In this document: positions 51,401-63,661 of the stretch, in pieces
Layout: each line of letters opens with the position of its first letter
Numbering within the stretch: position 1 is the stretch's first letter
NCBI GenBank assembly: GCA_013396635.1
Contig: WBMW01000002.1
Coordinates: forward strand, 62,001 to 126,000
Direction: 5' to 3'
Source of the DNA: Penelope pileata
Taxonomy: Eukaryota; Chordata; Aves; Galliformes; Cracidae
DNA: 64,000 nucleotides
Made by a program: the position numbers and the translations under genes
The notes under the pieces: model-generated
The model's input: the letters and a program-made list of their open reading frames with translations, nothing else
The model's database searches: none
Told to the model about the DNA's origin: nothing

Positions 51401-54174
51401 CAATCTCCTATGTATAGGTGCTCTCTGTTATTTTTATTAAGATATGTGATGTTTGTAAAAATGTAAGACATAATGAGTGTAAGTGCTCTGCAGAAAATGC
51501 CCACAGTGTCAATGACCAAGTAACTAAAATCTCAAATCTGTGATTAATTCACTAAATCATACTGGAGCTCAGAAATGTATCTGTATGTGCCCACTACTTG
51601 CTACAGCTATTCAACTGAAGAAAGAAGAAATGAGCATGGGAAAGAAAGCTGTTTTCTAGATTAGTTTACTAAGACTGGAATTAATGGCAGATAACTTAAA
51701 CTGCACATGTGACATCAGGTATTTGGGTTTGAAAGACGTGTTCATTTTCCTTTCAAGATTAGCTGCTCTAGATTCCCGAAAGAGGAGCTGGCTACACAAG
51801 CTTCATTCAAAACATTTGAGTCTTTCATTCCATCTGCTGCCACCTCATCTGTCTCCATGGGAAAAAGCAAATTTACAGGAACTAAAGGAGGAATGAGCCA
51901 CTTTCCATTTTTTTACTTACACAAAGAAATAAGAAGCACCACAAATATTAAGACTAATTTTGATCTTGCAGGATTGGCAATTCAGACTCTGAACTAAAGG
52001 TACCTGAAGAAGTTTGGCTAAAGGTAAAATACAGTCATTCAGAGGGAATGAAATGTGACTCAGGGAGACACAATGGAGAGGATTCAGGTCATCTCACCGG
52101 AAGGCAGGCAAAACTTCATCCTCTGTGTGCACTCATAACCTGAGGACCCTTGCATTGTTTTCACCTCATTGTTTGCAGGTGTCTTCACAGAACAGCAGGC
52201 AAAGGGATTTGTGCTAACAATCTGCGTATGCACTGAAGGCAATAAAATCTTCCACTGCGTAGGTGCACGTGAAGTAGAACTTTTCTAGTCTTCAGACACA
52301 CCATACCATAGTCTCCATCACTGTACTGTGATTTGTTACTCAAAACTGGTATGACCTGGTTGCATTGCTCTTTCTACAGTGGGAAAAAAAAATCATTATG
52401 AAACACACACAGCTTGAGCTTCATGCATTTCTGACATTGTATTTAGAATGTGAATCCTGCCTAATACTGGCCTATATTACTAGTTTGTTTGTCTATTTAA
52501 TTTTTTCTTTTATTTAAAAAGAAAGGTATTCACAATGTTTTCACTGTGGTTGAAACCCTTCAATAGATTTACATTTAAAATGCATATTATTTAGTTTGTA
52601 TTCCATTGGCAGTAAGAAGAACTGATGGAAGGTTACAAGCACTATATTTCCATGTCTTTTGGTACAGTATGGGTCCAGAACATGTTGACACCCAAAATCA
52701 TTTGTAGCCTTCCTTTATATGGTTCTTCCTTTTCTGCTGCTGGCAAACCTTTTGAAATGTTCACAGCTTGATGACATTTTTTTCAGAAGCATATATATGT
52801 GAAATTTTGCAGTTTACTATTGTCACCTGAATCCTGTCTTATTGCCTGCTGAAATCAGCGGAAAATAATCTCATTGCATCAATTTCCTGGAAATTTCTTT
52901 GCAGTTCTGATATTCTCACCACTGCGTTCTTGTTAAATGTATTTGGAATATAGCAGGAGCCGTTGATATCTACGCAGTGATAAATTCCTCTAAGAGTGCT
53001 CTGTTAAGTTCTGCCTACTTATAATACATTGGGTACATGCTACCCTGAGCTTCATCACAGTAGAATTGAGCATGGGGATACAACGGCTTAAAAACGTATG
53101 ATGAAAAAACTAAAAAGATAATCTTTTCCTCCCATTTAAAGTATACCATATAGCACTTCCTTTGGAAGAACAGTGTAGTAATTATCATCTTACCACCATT
53201 TCCTCAGAGTGACTAAATTAACAACAGGTTATGGGGATCCTGAGCTGGGGAATTTAAACCTTGTTACCATTTATAGTTTCTCTCTGTGTTCTATAATATG
53301 CTTTCCCATTAGCTAAAAGTGCTATTTCAGGAAATTGCCTTCAAGTGCATGTTTTGATGTGGGGAGGAAAGAAAGCTGTTGCCCTATTCCACTGTAACTG
53401 TAGGCATGTACTTAATAAGAAGCAGGTATATGTTTCTTTTATCTGTCAATTCTTTTTCATTTATCAGTCAGGAATATGGCATCTTCAGAAAGTTCACGCA
53501 GGCCACTGCATCTCATCCATTTACAGGAAGTCAGTAATGGGGTAAAAGAAAAAGGGAAGGGATGGCAATAAATTGCCTGGTTACAACTTTCTAGTGGTGC
53601 TAGTTGCTAAATTTTATTAGACATATACAGAGTATTATCCAAATTAATTAATCACGGCTAAATGGAAAGACGTTTGCCTGTTATCCACAAAACTAGTAAT
53701 TGTCTGAAGATTATTTTTCTTCTGTGCCATTACCTTTCCCAGCAGAATAACTCCTGCTCTGAAATAGAAAAGTTAACAATCCAGAAGGCCATGTAGAATT
53801 TGGACATCCCTTAAAGACACCAGTAGTTTTGATTTGTGGTTTGAGAGCTTTACTTGCTCCTGTTCCATGTTTATTGAATTTAGAAATTTATACATGTCTA
53901 ATAAAATAGTCCCACAGGTGGACATGTTTGGTCTCAGCCTCCAGTACATTTTCTCTTACACTGTATTTTTTTTTTTACCTTTTTCTGCTTCTGCAAACTC
54001 AGGAGAAAAAATATTATATTTTTACATAAAGTACTTTTAATCCAGAATGAATGGGATTCTTGGGGGAAAGAAATCTGGCAGTTGAAGCTCTGCATAAATT
54101 TGCAAAGGGATAGCACCATTAATGCATAGCTCCTTGCAGAGATAGCATAAAATAACACCAAAAGTGGAGCTGTT
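48404..54174. other. unique non-coding DNA
   Basis: No gene or transposon recognised apart from the T-rich double tract at 50749-50790. The 118-codon plus frame at 49284-49640 has no family motif. An 11-T run lies at 53966-53976. Confidence 0.55.
50749..50790. repeat. double poly-T tract
   Basis: T21 (50749-50769), then cccatc, then T15 (50776-50790). This is the longest simple tract in the window. It is probably a length-variable homopolymer or the antisense of an A-rich tail. I see no recognisable retroposon body beside it, so a tail origin is not supported. Confidence 0.85.
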
Positions 54175-54630
54175 TTAGAGTGGGCCCAGAGGAGGTTACA
54201 AGGATGATCAGAAGGTTGGAGCACCTCTTAGGCTGAGGGAGCTGGACTTGTTCAGCTTGAAGAATAGAAGGATCTGGGGAGACCTTATAGTAGCTTTTCA
54301 ATACCTAAAGGGAGGTTCTAAACAAGGTGGAGGCTGACTTTTTACGTGTTCTGATAGTGATTGAATGAGGGGGAATGGTTTTAAACTAAAAGAGGAGAGA
54401 TTTATATTAGTTGTTAGGAGGAAATTCTTTACTCAGAGGGCGATGAGGCACTGGCACAGGCTGCCCAAAGAATCTGTGAAGGCCTAATCCCTGGAGGTGT
54501 TCAAGGCCAAGCTGGATGGAGCCCTGGGCAGCCTGATCTTGTGGGTGCCAACTCTGCTTACATCAGGGGGGGTGGAACTGGATGGGCTTTAACGTCCCTT
54601 CAAGCCCAAGCCATTCTACAATTCCATGAT
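54175..54630 (+). mobile_element. CR1 LINE, 3' fragment
   Basis: The clearest CR1 in the window, on the plus strand. It runs from late ORF2 (a 'gtgggcccagaggaggttac' block at about 54181, then 'gatgatcagaaggttggagcacctct' and a 'gggagacctta' block) to the 3' end at 'ccattctacaattccatgat'. The ORF2 tail is readable as R-H-W-H-R-L-P-K-E-S, then a TAA stop (54485-54487) in place of a sense codon, then S-L-E-V-F-K-A-K-L-D-G-A-L. It is 5'-truncated with the reverse-transcriptase core absent. This subfamily differs from the copies near 7 and 12.7 kb in the central and terminal segments. Confidence 0.95.
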
Positions 54631-55969
54631 AGGTGAAAGGCCAGAAAAGGCCTCCTAAGCTAAGTATGAAAATCAAGATAAATTTATTACATAACTATTT
54701 GATATAAATCTGGAATAACTCAAAAGTAATTACCTGATAGCAAATGTATCTCTTAACATCTTGGGAAATTCTAGTTTCTAACTTTTTTTTTTAACATACC
54801 TTCAAGTGTGAAGATGTTTTTCCAGCATGAAGTTTTGCAGAATGTTATGTGAACTGAAACTTTAGTAATGTTCCTGATCAAATTGAATTGATATCTGGAA
54901 AAAGTGATCTACAAATTGATTTTTATTCTCATGTGACTTATTAAGAACAGTTCATTTTTTATTCTTTTTTCCCCTACTTAGCGCAGAGAAAAACCAAAAC
55001 CTGGGCATAGATTTACTCTAGCGACTGTTAGGATTACTGAAGGTTTTGTTTTAATTCTTATATGGAGAGTTGAAATAAGAATCAGTCATTTTGGTTTAAT
55101 GTGCCTTTGATTTTCATTTTGTATAGTCTAATTATTCAAAATCTTTATTTTCAAGAGTAATTCTGTTGAATTCTTTTATCTGAGTGCCTCCTAGTCTTCC
55201 ACGCAATTTGACTTCAGATGAAAGATAGACCACAAATCTTAGTAAAAAATCTGGTCAGAGATGTTGTGCCACTTCATTTTTAACTGGATTTTAATTTGAC
55301 AGATGTGTATTTAGATATATCTGTCTGAGGCACAAAACATATATTCCTCCAAAGAGACCACGTATCTGCTGCACCCTTTCCATCTCATTTAGGCACGTCT
55401 ACAGACAGTGCTGGCTATTCAAAAGATATCTATATGAAAATGTTGACAACAGATTTTTTTATAACCAGAACAGGGTATGACTGGAGCAAATCAAGAATGC
55501 TTCAAAGCCTGTGTGCCAGACCTCCTTGACAAGAGCAGGTGGTTGAAGAGTCAACAATATGACATAAGTGTTTTGAGTGTGATCTGAATGAGCATAATTG
55601 ATTCACTACCTCATGATATCCATATACTTTGTGGGGGCCTTTATTCCAATGAATGCCACATTGAGACATAAATCAGCAGCACACGGAGATGTTTCTACTA
55701 GTGATGATCAATGAGATGCACCATTTATGTGTGAGATGCATGGTTCTGTACTCACTCAAGACCTGTTACAGATACTGCCTTCTTTAACAGTGATATTTGG
55801 GGAACATGTTTTGATGAAAAAGGATTCAAAAGTTCTTTTTTTTTTTTTTGCATAAAAATAATTTGTACCTTGAGAATCCTGATTTTCAGTATGACAAAAT
55901 CACCAAAATGTCTCAGAAAAATTGTGAAATGAATGGTCTAGATATTCATAGGCAGCTAGAACACAGCAC
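54631..55969. other. unique non-coding DNA between two CR1 copies
   Basis: AT-rich, with a 14-T run at 55836-55849. No gene or repeat recognised. Confidence 0.55.
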
Positions 55970-57051
55970 GCAGAGAGGGAATAGCAAATAATTTATCAGG
56001 AGCAAATTATGACAAAGCAAACTAGCTTCCTCCTATAACAAGGTAACAAGTTCACAAATACGTGGGAGACAGTAAATCTCCTGCTTCTACATTATTTATG
56101 TTTTGGCACTCTCTTGAATGGTATTCCCATAGGAAAGCAAAGGAAACAGTCTTGTTCAATCTTTGGAGTAAATGCAAAGCTGAATGAAAAGTGAAACTCA
56201 GAGAATAGTTACCTAATGTTATTGTTTAATTGAAATGTATTGCAAATTTTCTACAGAGAGTTGTTCTTGATTAAATATTTTTAAATATTATCATGAATGA
56301 TCTGGATGAGGAAGTAATATCATACACAGTAAATTTGCATATGACAGGAGTTAGGGGATTTTCAACATGTGGAGAACAGAATTAGGATCCCAAATGGTCT
56401 TGACAAGTTGGAAAGATCATCTGAAAAATAAATAGGATTAAGTTCAATAGGGAAAAATGCAAAGTGGTAGGCAGAAATAATCAATTGCACAAATACAGGT
56501 TAGAGTAACACAATAGATAGTAGTTCTCTCTGGAAAACAAAAACAATCTGGAAATAAAATTGGATCAAATTAAACATGAGTTGATGAATTATTGAAAAGC
56601 TAAGTGACCAACTAGTATGAATACAAAAACCAGAATGCAGCCTGCAGAAGTAATCTTCTGGTACTTTGACTGGGTAAGAACTCATCTTGGAGCACTGTGG
56701 CCAAGAAGAACTTGACAAAAGTTGAGCTGTTAAGCATTCAAAAAGAAGACAGAATGGTTAGGGTAATAATTAAGATTTAAAAAAAAAACCAAACACCCTG
56801 TTGTAAAGAGGGAGTAATGCATCCTTTATGTTCATGACAGACATGATGAGAAATAACAAGCTGAATTACACTAGGGGAGAGTCAGAATAGTTGATAGGAA
56901 AACCCTTCTAAACATATACATAGTGAAGCCTGGGGAAGCAGTGAATTTGCCATCATTAAGAACATCCATCAGTCACAAGGGACACAAATATTGATTCTGC
57001 CTAAGGGCAAACCAGATGACTAAGTCTCTTCCAGCTCTACTCTGTATAATT
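55970..57051 (+). mobile_element. ancient CR1 LINE fragment with RT remnants
   Basis: An old, heavily mutated plus-strand CR1 that keeps much more of ORF2 than the other copies. Recognisable blocks in order are: 'ttatcaggagcaaattatgacaaagcaaac' (about 55996) and 'aacaaggtaacaag' (about 56038) from the reverse-transcriptase palm; 'attcccataggaaagcaaaggaaa' (about 56123); 'actcagagaatagttacc' (about 56197); M-N-D-L-D-E (56293-56310), matching the CR1 I-N-D-L-D-E segment that precedes the F-A-D-D active site; and W-V-R-T-H-L (56671-56688), matching V-R-P-H-L-E. The F-A-D-D region itself reads as altered ('aatttgcatatgaca'). The end near 57051 resembles a worn CR1 3' tail. Many stops and indels are present, and both edges are approximate. 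Confidence 0.75.
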
Positions 57052-60000
57052 TTATATCAAGACAACAATAAGTTTTTCAACTCCTGCTTATCTTGAGCAG
57101 TGCCTAACTCCATGAGGAGAGTTATTGAGTTACAGGAAAAAGTCAGCAGAAGAGATGCTAACCTGCATAGAAGGACTACATTTGGTGAAGCTGTTGTTTC
57201 ACTATTGCTGTGTGAATCCTTTTGCTAAACTTATATTAACTTGTACCTGGAAGTATTTTAAGATCAGTTTTTCAGGTTACTGTAAGTATAATAAAATAAA
57301 TTATAACTTCTGAAATGGCCTGCAGAAAGTTTTGGGAAAAGAAATGTGTCTGACTCTTGCCACCTTAATACATACTCCTGCTGTGTCTGGATGCATCAGC
57401 CTCAGCTGGTGGCTGTAAGAAACTCTTGCAGAGCACTGCATGCTTTGGCATGGTGCACTGTGCCCATGACCTGAACCTCAGCGTCCTTCCCAGCAGAATG
57501 GGAGAAATTAGTTGTACCAGGCCGTGCACTTAGCTTTTACCACCTGGACTTTGTCTTAAGTTATTTCCTCAGGACATTTTTTGTGCAATGCAGATTAAGT
57601 GACCAAGGGGCCGAGGAACAAACTGTATAAATTTGATTCCTGGGTCTACCCAGAGCTCTCTTTCGGCAGGGACTTAACGTTCTGAAGTGTTACTTGTGAA
57701 CTCCTCTCAGTTTCTCATTTGTTTAGGCCAGAGATGAAATGCTTCAAGGAAGCAGGGGGAGAGGAATATTTGCACTATCCAGAAATATGTACGTATTTCT
57801 GAATATTTAGGGAAGTATGTGAAGTGCTTCATACCTGTCTGCTCCTTGAGGTCTGTGTTAAGTCTTTTGTATGCTGCTTCCTCCCAGCTTTGTGTACCAC
57901 ATGGTACCAAATTACTGTAGCAGAGATTGGGAAACCTCTGTTTAACAGATCCGGTTTATGGTTATGCTAAAAATAGAGGTGAAATGTGTAACTCATTTTA
58001 AGAACAATTTCTTCACTGAGATCACAGGATCATTTAAAGCTGTCCAAACACTTAGGATGAGTGTCCAGATAGTCTGGATTTTTTTTTTTCAGGAAGTTTG
58101 GAAGTGGGACAGCTTACTCACTGTAGATGATTCATATCTTTATGTCCTAGTTTGAAGTGGTTCGCCACACCATGGTCACAACTCCAGGGGTGTCAGGTGA
58201 TCATCAGACAGTATTCCTGTCTGTAAGACAATTTGATTTTTTTCCATCTTTCTAGAATTTTCATAACTTACTGACTTCTCCTCCCAAACCCAAACAATTT
58301 AGGTTCAAGAACAAGCATTAGGAAACTGTTTATGAAACAATTAATATACTGAGTTCCCCAATAGACAAAGCTCCTAAAACCAAAGCTCTAAGGACTCAAG
58401 TGTAGAGATACTACCCTTCTCATGGACTCTTTAAGCACTTTTCCACGTTCCTTTGCAAAGGTTTTATCTTTTGCAGTTTTTAATCTTTTTGTCTAGACAG
58501 CAGTAAGTAACTGGCATACCTTTCGGTCAAGAATGGTGTGGTTAAATCTTTCAGATAAATATAGCTGGATATTTAAATACAAAAATAAATGTCTAAAGCT
58601 CTGCTTATTAGTAGCATCTGTCTCGTGCTTGATGTGTACTTCTCAGAAATATTCTAATACCTACAGAGGCTATATTTAAGCAACCTTGCTTCTGCTTTGG
58701 TGATCACATGTCATGCCATGTCTATATTGTTGATTTTGTTGCTAAGCCCTGCTATGAGTTCTAGTTTCCAGTGTTTCAGGTTACATGTTTAAACCTGGCC
58801 TTCCAACTGTTTCACACTATCCTGCATGTCCTCGTCTACCGAAGCTGATACTCTGGAGGCCCTCTCTTTCCACACTGGTCCACATTGGCATGAAAATTTG
58901 AGTGAAAGGAGGAGTTAGGATTACAGATTTTTTGTTTATGATAGTTGTTAACTTTCCACTTTGGAAATGTCACTAAGAGGAAGCCTTAGGAATCACATAC
59001 TGGGGGTATGTGGTCAGCAGATTGGCCTCTGCCACCTTCTTCCATTCCTGGAGAATTTCAGGAGCTCCTAAGAAAAAAGAAAAACAACAGAAAACAGAAA
59101 ATATGAACCTGGCAGATATCAAAGCTGAGAAACTGAAAAGGACTAGGAGGAAAAGCTCTACCTTAAAACTCTTTTCTATAAGACTTTGATTTGGTGTTTT
59201 TCTTTAGGACAGTTAGGAAAAATTTGATCTTATGCACACTTCTTTGGAAGATTACATTTAGGCCCATTTGCATTGCTGGAAGGGAGCTCTGTACACCTGT
59301 GAGGTTTCGAGTAACTTACAATATAAAGTGGCCAGTGACTTATGTGGGACTTGGGCTATCCCGGTTAAATTCTGTGCATGATGACATATCAGTCAGCATG
59401 CTGGGGCTTAATTTCTGCAAGTAGAAACCTCTTGTGTGCTGTGTTATGGAAATTACTGTTCTGTGCCAAGAAACTTTATTTTACTCCATCAGGCACTGTC
59501 TGTGAACATTTTCTGTATGTGGTTATGTGTAGTTGGTGTTTCATCAGTCAAGTAACTCCAGGCTCTGTATAAATGTCTTGATGCATTGTACAATTGTTTG
59601 GCAACGTGTCATTACTTCTTTGATTAGAGCAGCCACTGCTGTTTGTTTTTATATTTAGAGCAAAGAAATGCAAACATCCTTACCATCAAGAAGGCTAGGC
59701 GGGGCACTACTGAAGGTAGATTGTTTTTAATCTCTGTACTGCCAGTATGCTTATGTTTCTGTTTGCCTAATTTGCCCTCTGGACCAGAAGAAGTTGCTAT
59801 TTTTCAGGATGGAATAGCTTTTGGGGGAGAAGGAGAGAAAGAATCCAAGCTGAACAAATCCATACGCTGAGGCTGACTTCACCTTAGCAAAGTGACTTGG
59901 ATTTTCATATTCCTACAGTCGTTCATTGATCTACATGCCAAAAGGAGCTGGTGGGTTTTGATTTACAGATTCTACATTGTTTAGAAGATTATAGTCTAAT

Positions 60001-61437
60001 TCTGCTGCTGCTGTGGCTAGTCAGGACATGAACTGCAGTCATAATGATAGGCACTTTGTTCCTGGATTTCAGCATGCCAGGCAAGGAAGTCACTTCAAAG
60101 TAAAGCTGAAACACGTGGAAGATAAGGTTGTGGGGGAGAGAGCTCTAGGAGGTGGAAATTAGACTGACCTTGGCTTGTTAAAGAGTAACACACACTGATG
60201 AATTGATGAATTTAGGCGACAATTAAAAGGATAGCATGGGATGAAATCACTTTTGCCTGGCTCTTGTTGTGCTAGAATTGGGGTGAAATAGAAAATAAGC
60301 GAAAAAGATAACTGGAAAAATAGATCCATTTTAATGGGAAAATATTTTATTGCCAATGGTTGCTTATTATTTGTATTAGTGCTGTGTTTAGGGTCTGTTT
60401 TGAGGTGAGAGGACAGGGAGGATTCCCACCGCACTTCTCACTGTGCATGCATCTAATAAAAGATTCCCTGTCTTCAGTGATTCAAAGCTCCCGCAGGGGT
60501 GGGATAAAGGGAGTTCCCACTTACAGAAAACATCGAGGGCAGGAGCTTGACTACTAGACTTTGAAAATGTCATTGAAATGGTTTGATAAAATGTTGTTTA
60601 TGAATGTGTGAAGCTGTCTGGGGCATTGTGGTTTCATTCAGATTTTTCTGTTCTTTTTCATTTTCTACTTCTTCCCCACCTGCCTCCCCTTCTCTTCTCA
60701 AGGCTGGCCTGAGATCTTAAGGGATACTGTAGTTTAGACCTTTTCATTTTATTAAAATTTCACTCTTTCAGATCTGTTACCTTCAGATCACGTCGTATAC
60801 CATTGCAACACAAAGGAAGTACAAGTCCTTGGTTGAGACTCTGGTTATTTCTTTGAAGCAAATAATTTATTTGCTACATTTTGCCTCTTTGCAGCCAAAC
60901 GTGACCCTCTTTCCTTTGATATTTGAAATCATTTCCTTAATTATTTCTGGGACTAATTTTTGGGTTGTTGCTTGCTCAAGAGCAGTCTATTGTGTGGTCT
61001 AATGACAGAATTTGAGCAGATTAGGCTTGCTAGTACTTGCTTCTATCTAAAATAGTGAAGTGTCATTGTGAGGGTTCTGTTTCTGACACAATATTTACAA
61101 TTCTAAACTTAAAAGTTGTTTTCTGTGCATTTTCTTCAATAGTCAATTAAGATTCTTTGTTCTGGTTTCAGTCAGTAAATTTGCTCATTAGAGCATTTTT
61201 ACATAAGCGCTTTTTGATTGAGACTTCTGTAGAAAAGAGACAGTGAAAAAGTGATAACTAAAGGAAAAGTTAACAAGTTAAACCAGACACTTAACTTTAA
61301 AAGATTTCAATTTGTGAAGCATTAAAGCTGTCTTAGATGTAAAATAATTTGGATCTTGATTCATCCATTTATCTTCTTCTTGCAAACAGTTCAGGCTGGG
61401 GACTACACAGAGATTTTAATTTAGGCGTGTGTTTCTG
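57052..61437. other. unique non-coding DNA
   Basis: No gene or clear transposon recognised. It contains a T run at 58079-58089 and the usual short chance frames. Confidence 0.55.
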
Positions 61438-61510
61438 CCCTGCTGGATCAGCCCAAGGTTATTTTGCTCACCTGGAGATCTACATCCTGTGATAGACTGA
61501 GGCCAAGTTT
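61438..61510 (+). repeat. possible old amniote interspersed repeat
   Basis: The stretch 'ctgctggatcagcccaaggt' followed about 40 bp later by 'cctgtgatagactgaggccaag' resembles a widespread degenerate reptile/bird repeat (a 'ctgggtcagaccaaaggtcc ... cctgt..gacagtggccaa' pattern) as I remember it. The match is short and imperfect, and the family name is uncertain. Confidence 0.3.
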
Positions 61511-62522
61511 ATTTTATAACTTGAATGTTAATGTGTATCAAGAAAGCCAGATTTCTCAGAGGAAGTGTAATTTAATCTGAAAGTCCAAACACTTCCAAAT
61601 GGATACATTTATGCTGTGGCTGAACACATGCATGTTCTTTGCCTGCTGACAGTGAGGCACATGCGATGAAGCAAAGGTTGCTCTGATGTCGGCATGGCAG
61701 AGCCCCACTCTTTTTCCTCTCCTTCTCTCCCCTAGCCTGCAGTTTTGGATTCAGGGGTCAGAGAGTTTCAGTGTGGGTATTGAATTGCAATGTTGTTACT
61801 ATTTTGGAAGGGAAAATACTGGCTGAAAATGTGAAACCTTTCTTTCTCCCCTTTTTGCCCAGTAAGTATCCCCACAAGTAAAATATATGGATGCAACTGT
61901 GGTGCCAAATTAAATGGTTTCAAAAGCACAGTACCTTTAAAATTGTAGAAGTATGTGAAAGACTTTAATCTTTTACTTGTTATATGTGATACAATAACAT
62001 TAATATATGTTGAGCAGCCATTTGGGATTTTATATATCAGAGAGTCTGCGTATTTTGAAATTTAATCCCTGTGAAATATTTGACATCCTGAATGGGATAA
62101 TTGACACATGGACGCTAATTAAGGGGTTGTAACTCAGAAGGTTGTGATCACGTACTTTATACTGACATATATATCGTCCCCCTGGTAACAGTGTTAATGG
62201 TGCATAGGCATGTGCATCAGGAGAAGAGAGCATACCCCTGGGATCTCTGGAAATCAATCTCCTATGTAATACCATTTTTATAATGCTCTAGAAGGAGCGG
62301 ATTTACACATTTTTCCACTTATTAAGCTGATTGTGCATAAAATATCCTGGCTTTGGAATAGTTTGACTCAGATGGTGTTTTTGTTCTTTAAACTTTGCAG
62401 CGAGTAATATCTTTCCCTGAAACCGAGCTTTTCACCTAAAGTGCTTTGCAGTTCTCAGCGTTCACTTAAAATCGTATATTCTATTATATTCAGCTGAACT
62501 GAATCTTGTTTACCTTCTGCAG
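61511..62522. other. unique non-coding DNA
   Basis: AT-rich sequence leading up to the candidate exon. A pyrimidine-rich stretch ending in 'taccttctgcag' occupies the last 20 bp. No gene recognised upstream. Confidence 0.55.
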
Positions 62523-62694
62523 GGATTATTCCAGCAACTCCTGAAATGCAAAACCTTCTGAGGCAAGAGAGAAAAGGCAGCCTTGTGACTATGGCTCTGA
62601 TCTAAAGGACACATTCTCTCCAAGTATGATTTCATTCAGGTAGCAAGACCAAGAACTGCATTAAAAAACAGAAAGGTTGGCCGTAGGCAGACAG
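62523..62694 (+). other. candidate spliced exon, unknown gene
   Basis: A pyrimidine-rich acceptor (cttgtttaccttctgcag, ending 62522) is followed by 172 bp and a consensus donor (acag|gtgagc, donor at 62695). An internal alternative donor lies at 62640 (ttcag|gtagca). The best frame, entered after two phase bases, reads I-I-P-A-T-P-E-M-Q-N-L-L-R-Q-E-R-K-G-S-L then a few more residues to TAA at 62602-62604. The exon would therefore be 3'-terminal coding plus UTR, or a non-coding RNA exon. I do not recognise the peptide. No flanking exons were identified, so this remains a splice-signal-based guess. Confidence 0.25.
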
Positions 62695-63606
62695 GTGAGC
62701 TCATTTTTTTCTCTTCTTTCTTCCTGGCTTTGTGATCATACTACACACATAATCAGACTGTCTGCCTGCCTCAAACAGATCATTTTTTTAATGAAATTTT
62801 AATAAATCCTACAGCTCTTTGACTCAGTTTCCTCGTATTTACCAGATTTTTCAAACTTTCTGCATGATAACAAGGCTTAAGTCAGGAAATAAAGCACACA
62901 TTTGCTATTCGGTAAGTAAATACAGAGAATTGTTAGCTAATACTGCTTAAGGTACAGTGCTATGGAAGTACTGCTTCCATTGTGGATGACAGAAAAGTGA
63001 AGAAAGAGCAAAGATCCAATTAAAATTGCTGGAGTCTAACAAAATGTAATTACCAAATTTAAAACCACCCTAGGTGTATTGATCTCATTTTTGAAAAATG
63101 CATAGAAGGATTCTTAATTTTTTCAAAATTAAAAATTTTTTAGGTCTCCTTGTGTGCAACTTATTCAGAAACTGGCTCTTTTTGCAGTACAACATGTCCT
63201 ATGATGATCATGTTTGGTCATTGCTTTAGAAATAAATCAGAGTTCCAGCTATTGTTTCACTAGCACCAGTTCCTGCTGGGCTGGGGGTTTCCCCTGTCAT
63301 CTCTTTCCCAAATTATCAGGCAGACCCAACCCACTTCAGTTCATAAAATCCAGCAGGAGACCCCATATTGGGCTAGGATGGCTACAATGTACTAATTATG
63401 CAATTTCAGAGTTGCAGCTACAGTATAGGAGAAATAATGGTTATTCATCTTCATATCTGAACCCAAGTGAGGCATCAATGAGAGAAACAGTTATTGTGAC
63501 ACAGTGCAGATGGTGACACTTTGTCAAAGGCTGTGCTTTGGTACAAGAACCTCCTTTCATAACCAGCGTTATCATGCAGTTCTGTGAAGCTTCTCCCCAG
63601 AAGAGT
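62695..63606. other. unique non-coding DNA
   Basis: No gene or repeat recognised. A 100-codon plus frame at 63214-63516 has no family motif. Confidence 0.5.
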
Positions 63607-63661
63607 CACGCTGTCATTTCTATATTCTTACTTCACACTGTCATTTCTATATTTCTTACTT
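63607..63661. repeat. 27-28-bp tandem duplication
   Basis: Two adjacent copies of cacactgtcatttctatatt(t)cttactt, the first 27 bp (63607-63633) and the second 28 bp (63634-63661). They differ by one substitution and one extra T, so the duplication is fairly recent. Confidence 0.9.

Noticed and set aside
57958..58110. 'aagaacaatttcttcactgag' block as another CR1 remnant
   Set aside because: Only a short match to the CR1 'aaatttcttcac' block, without supporting flanking landmarks.
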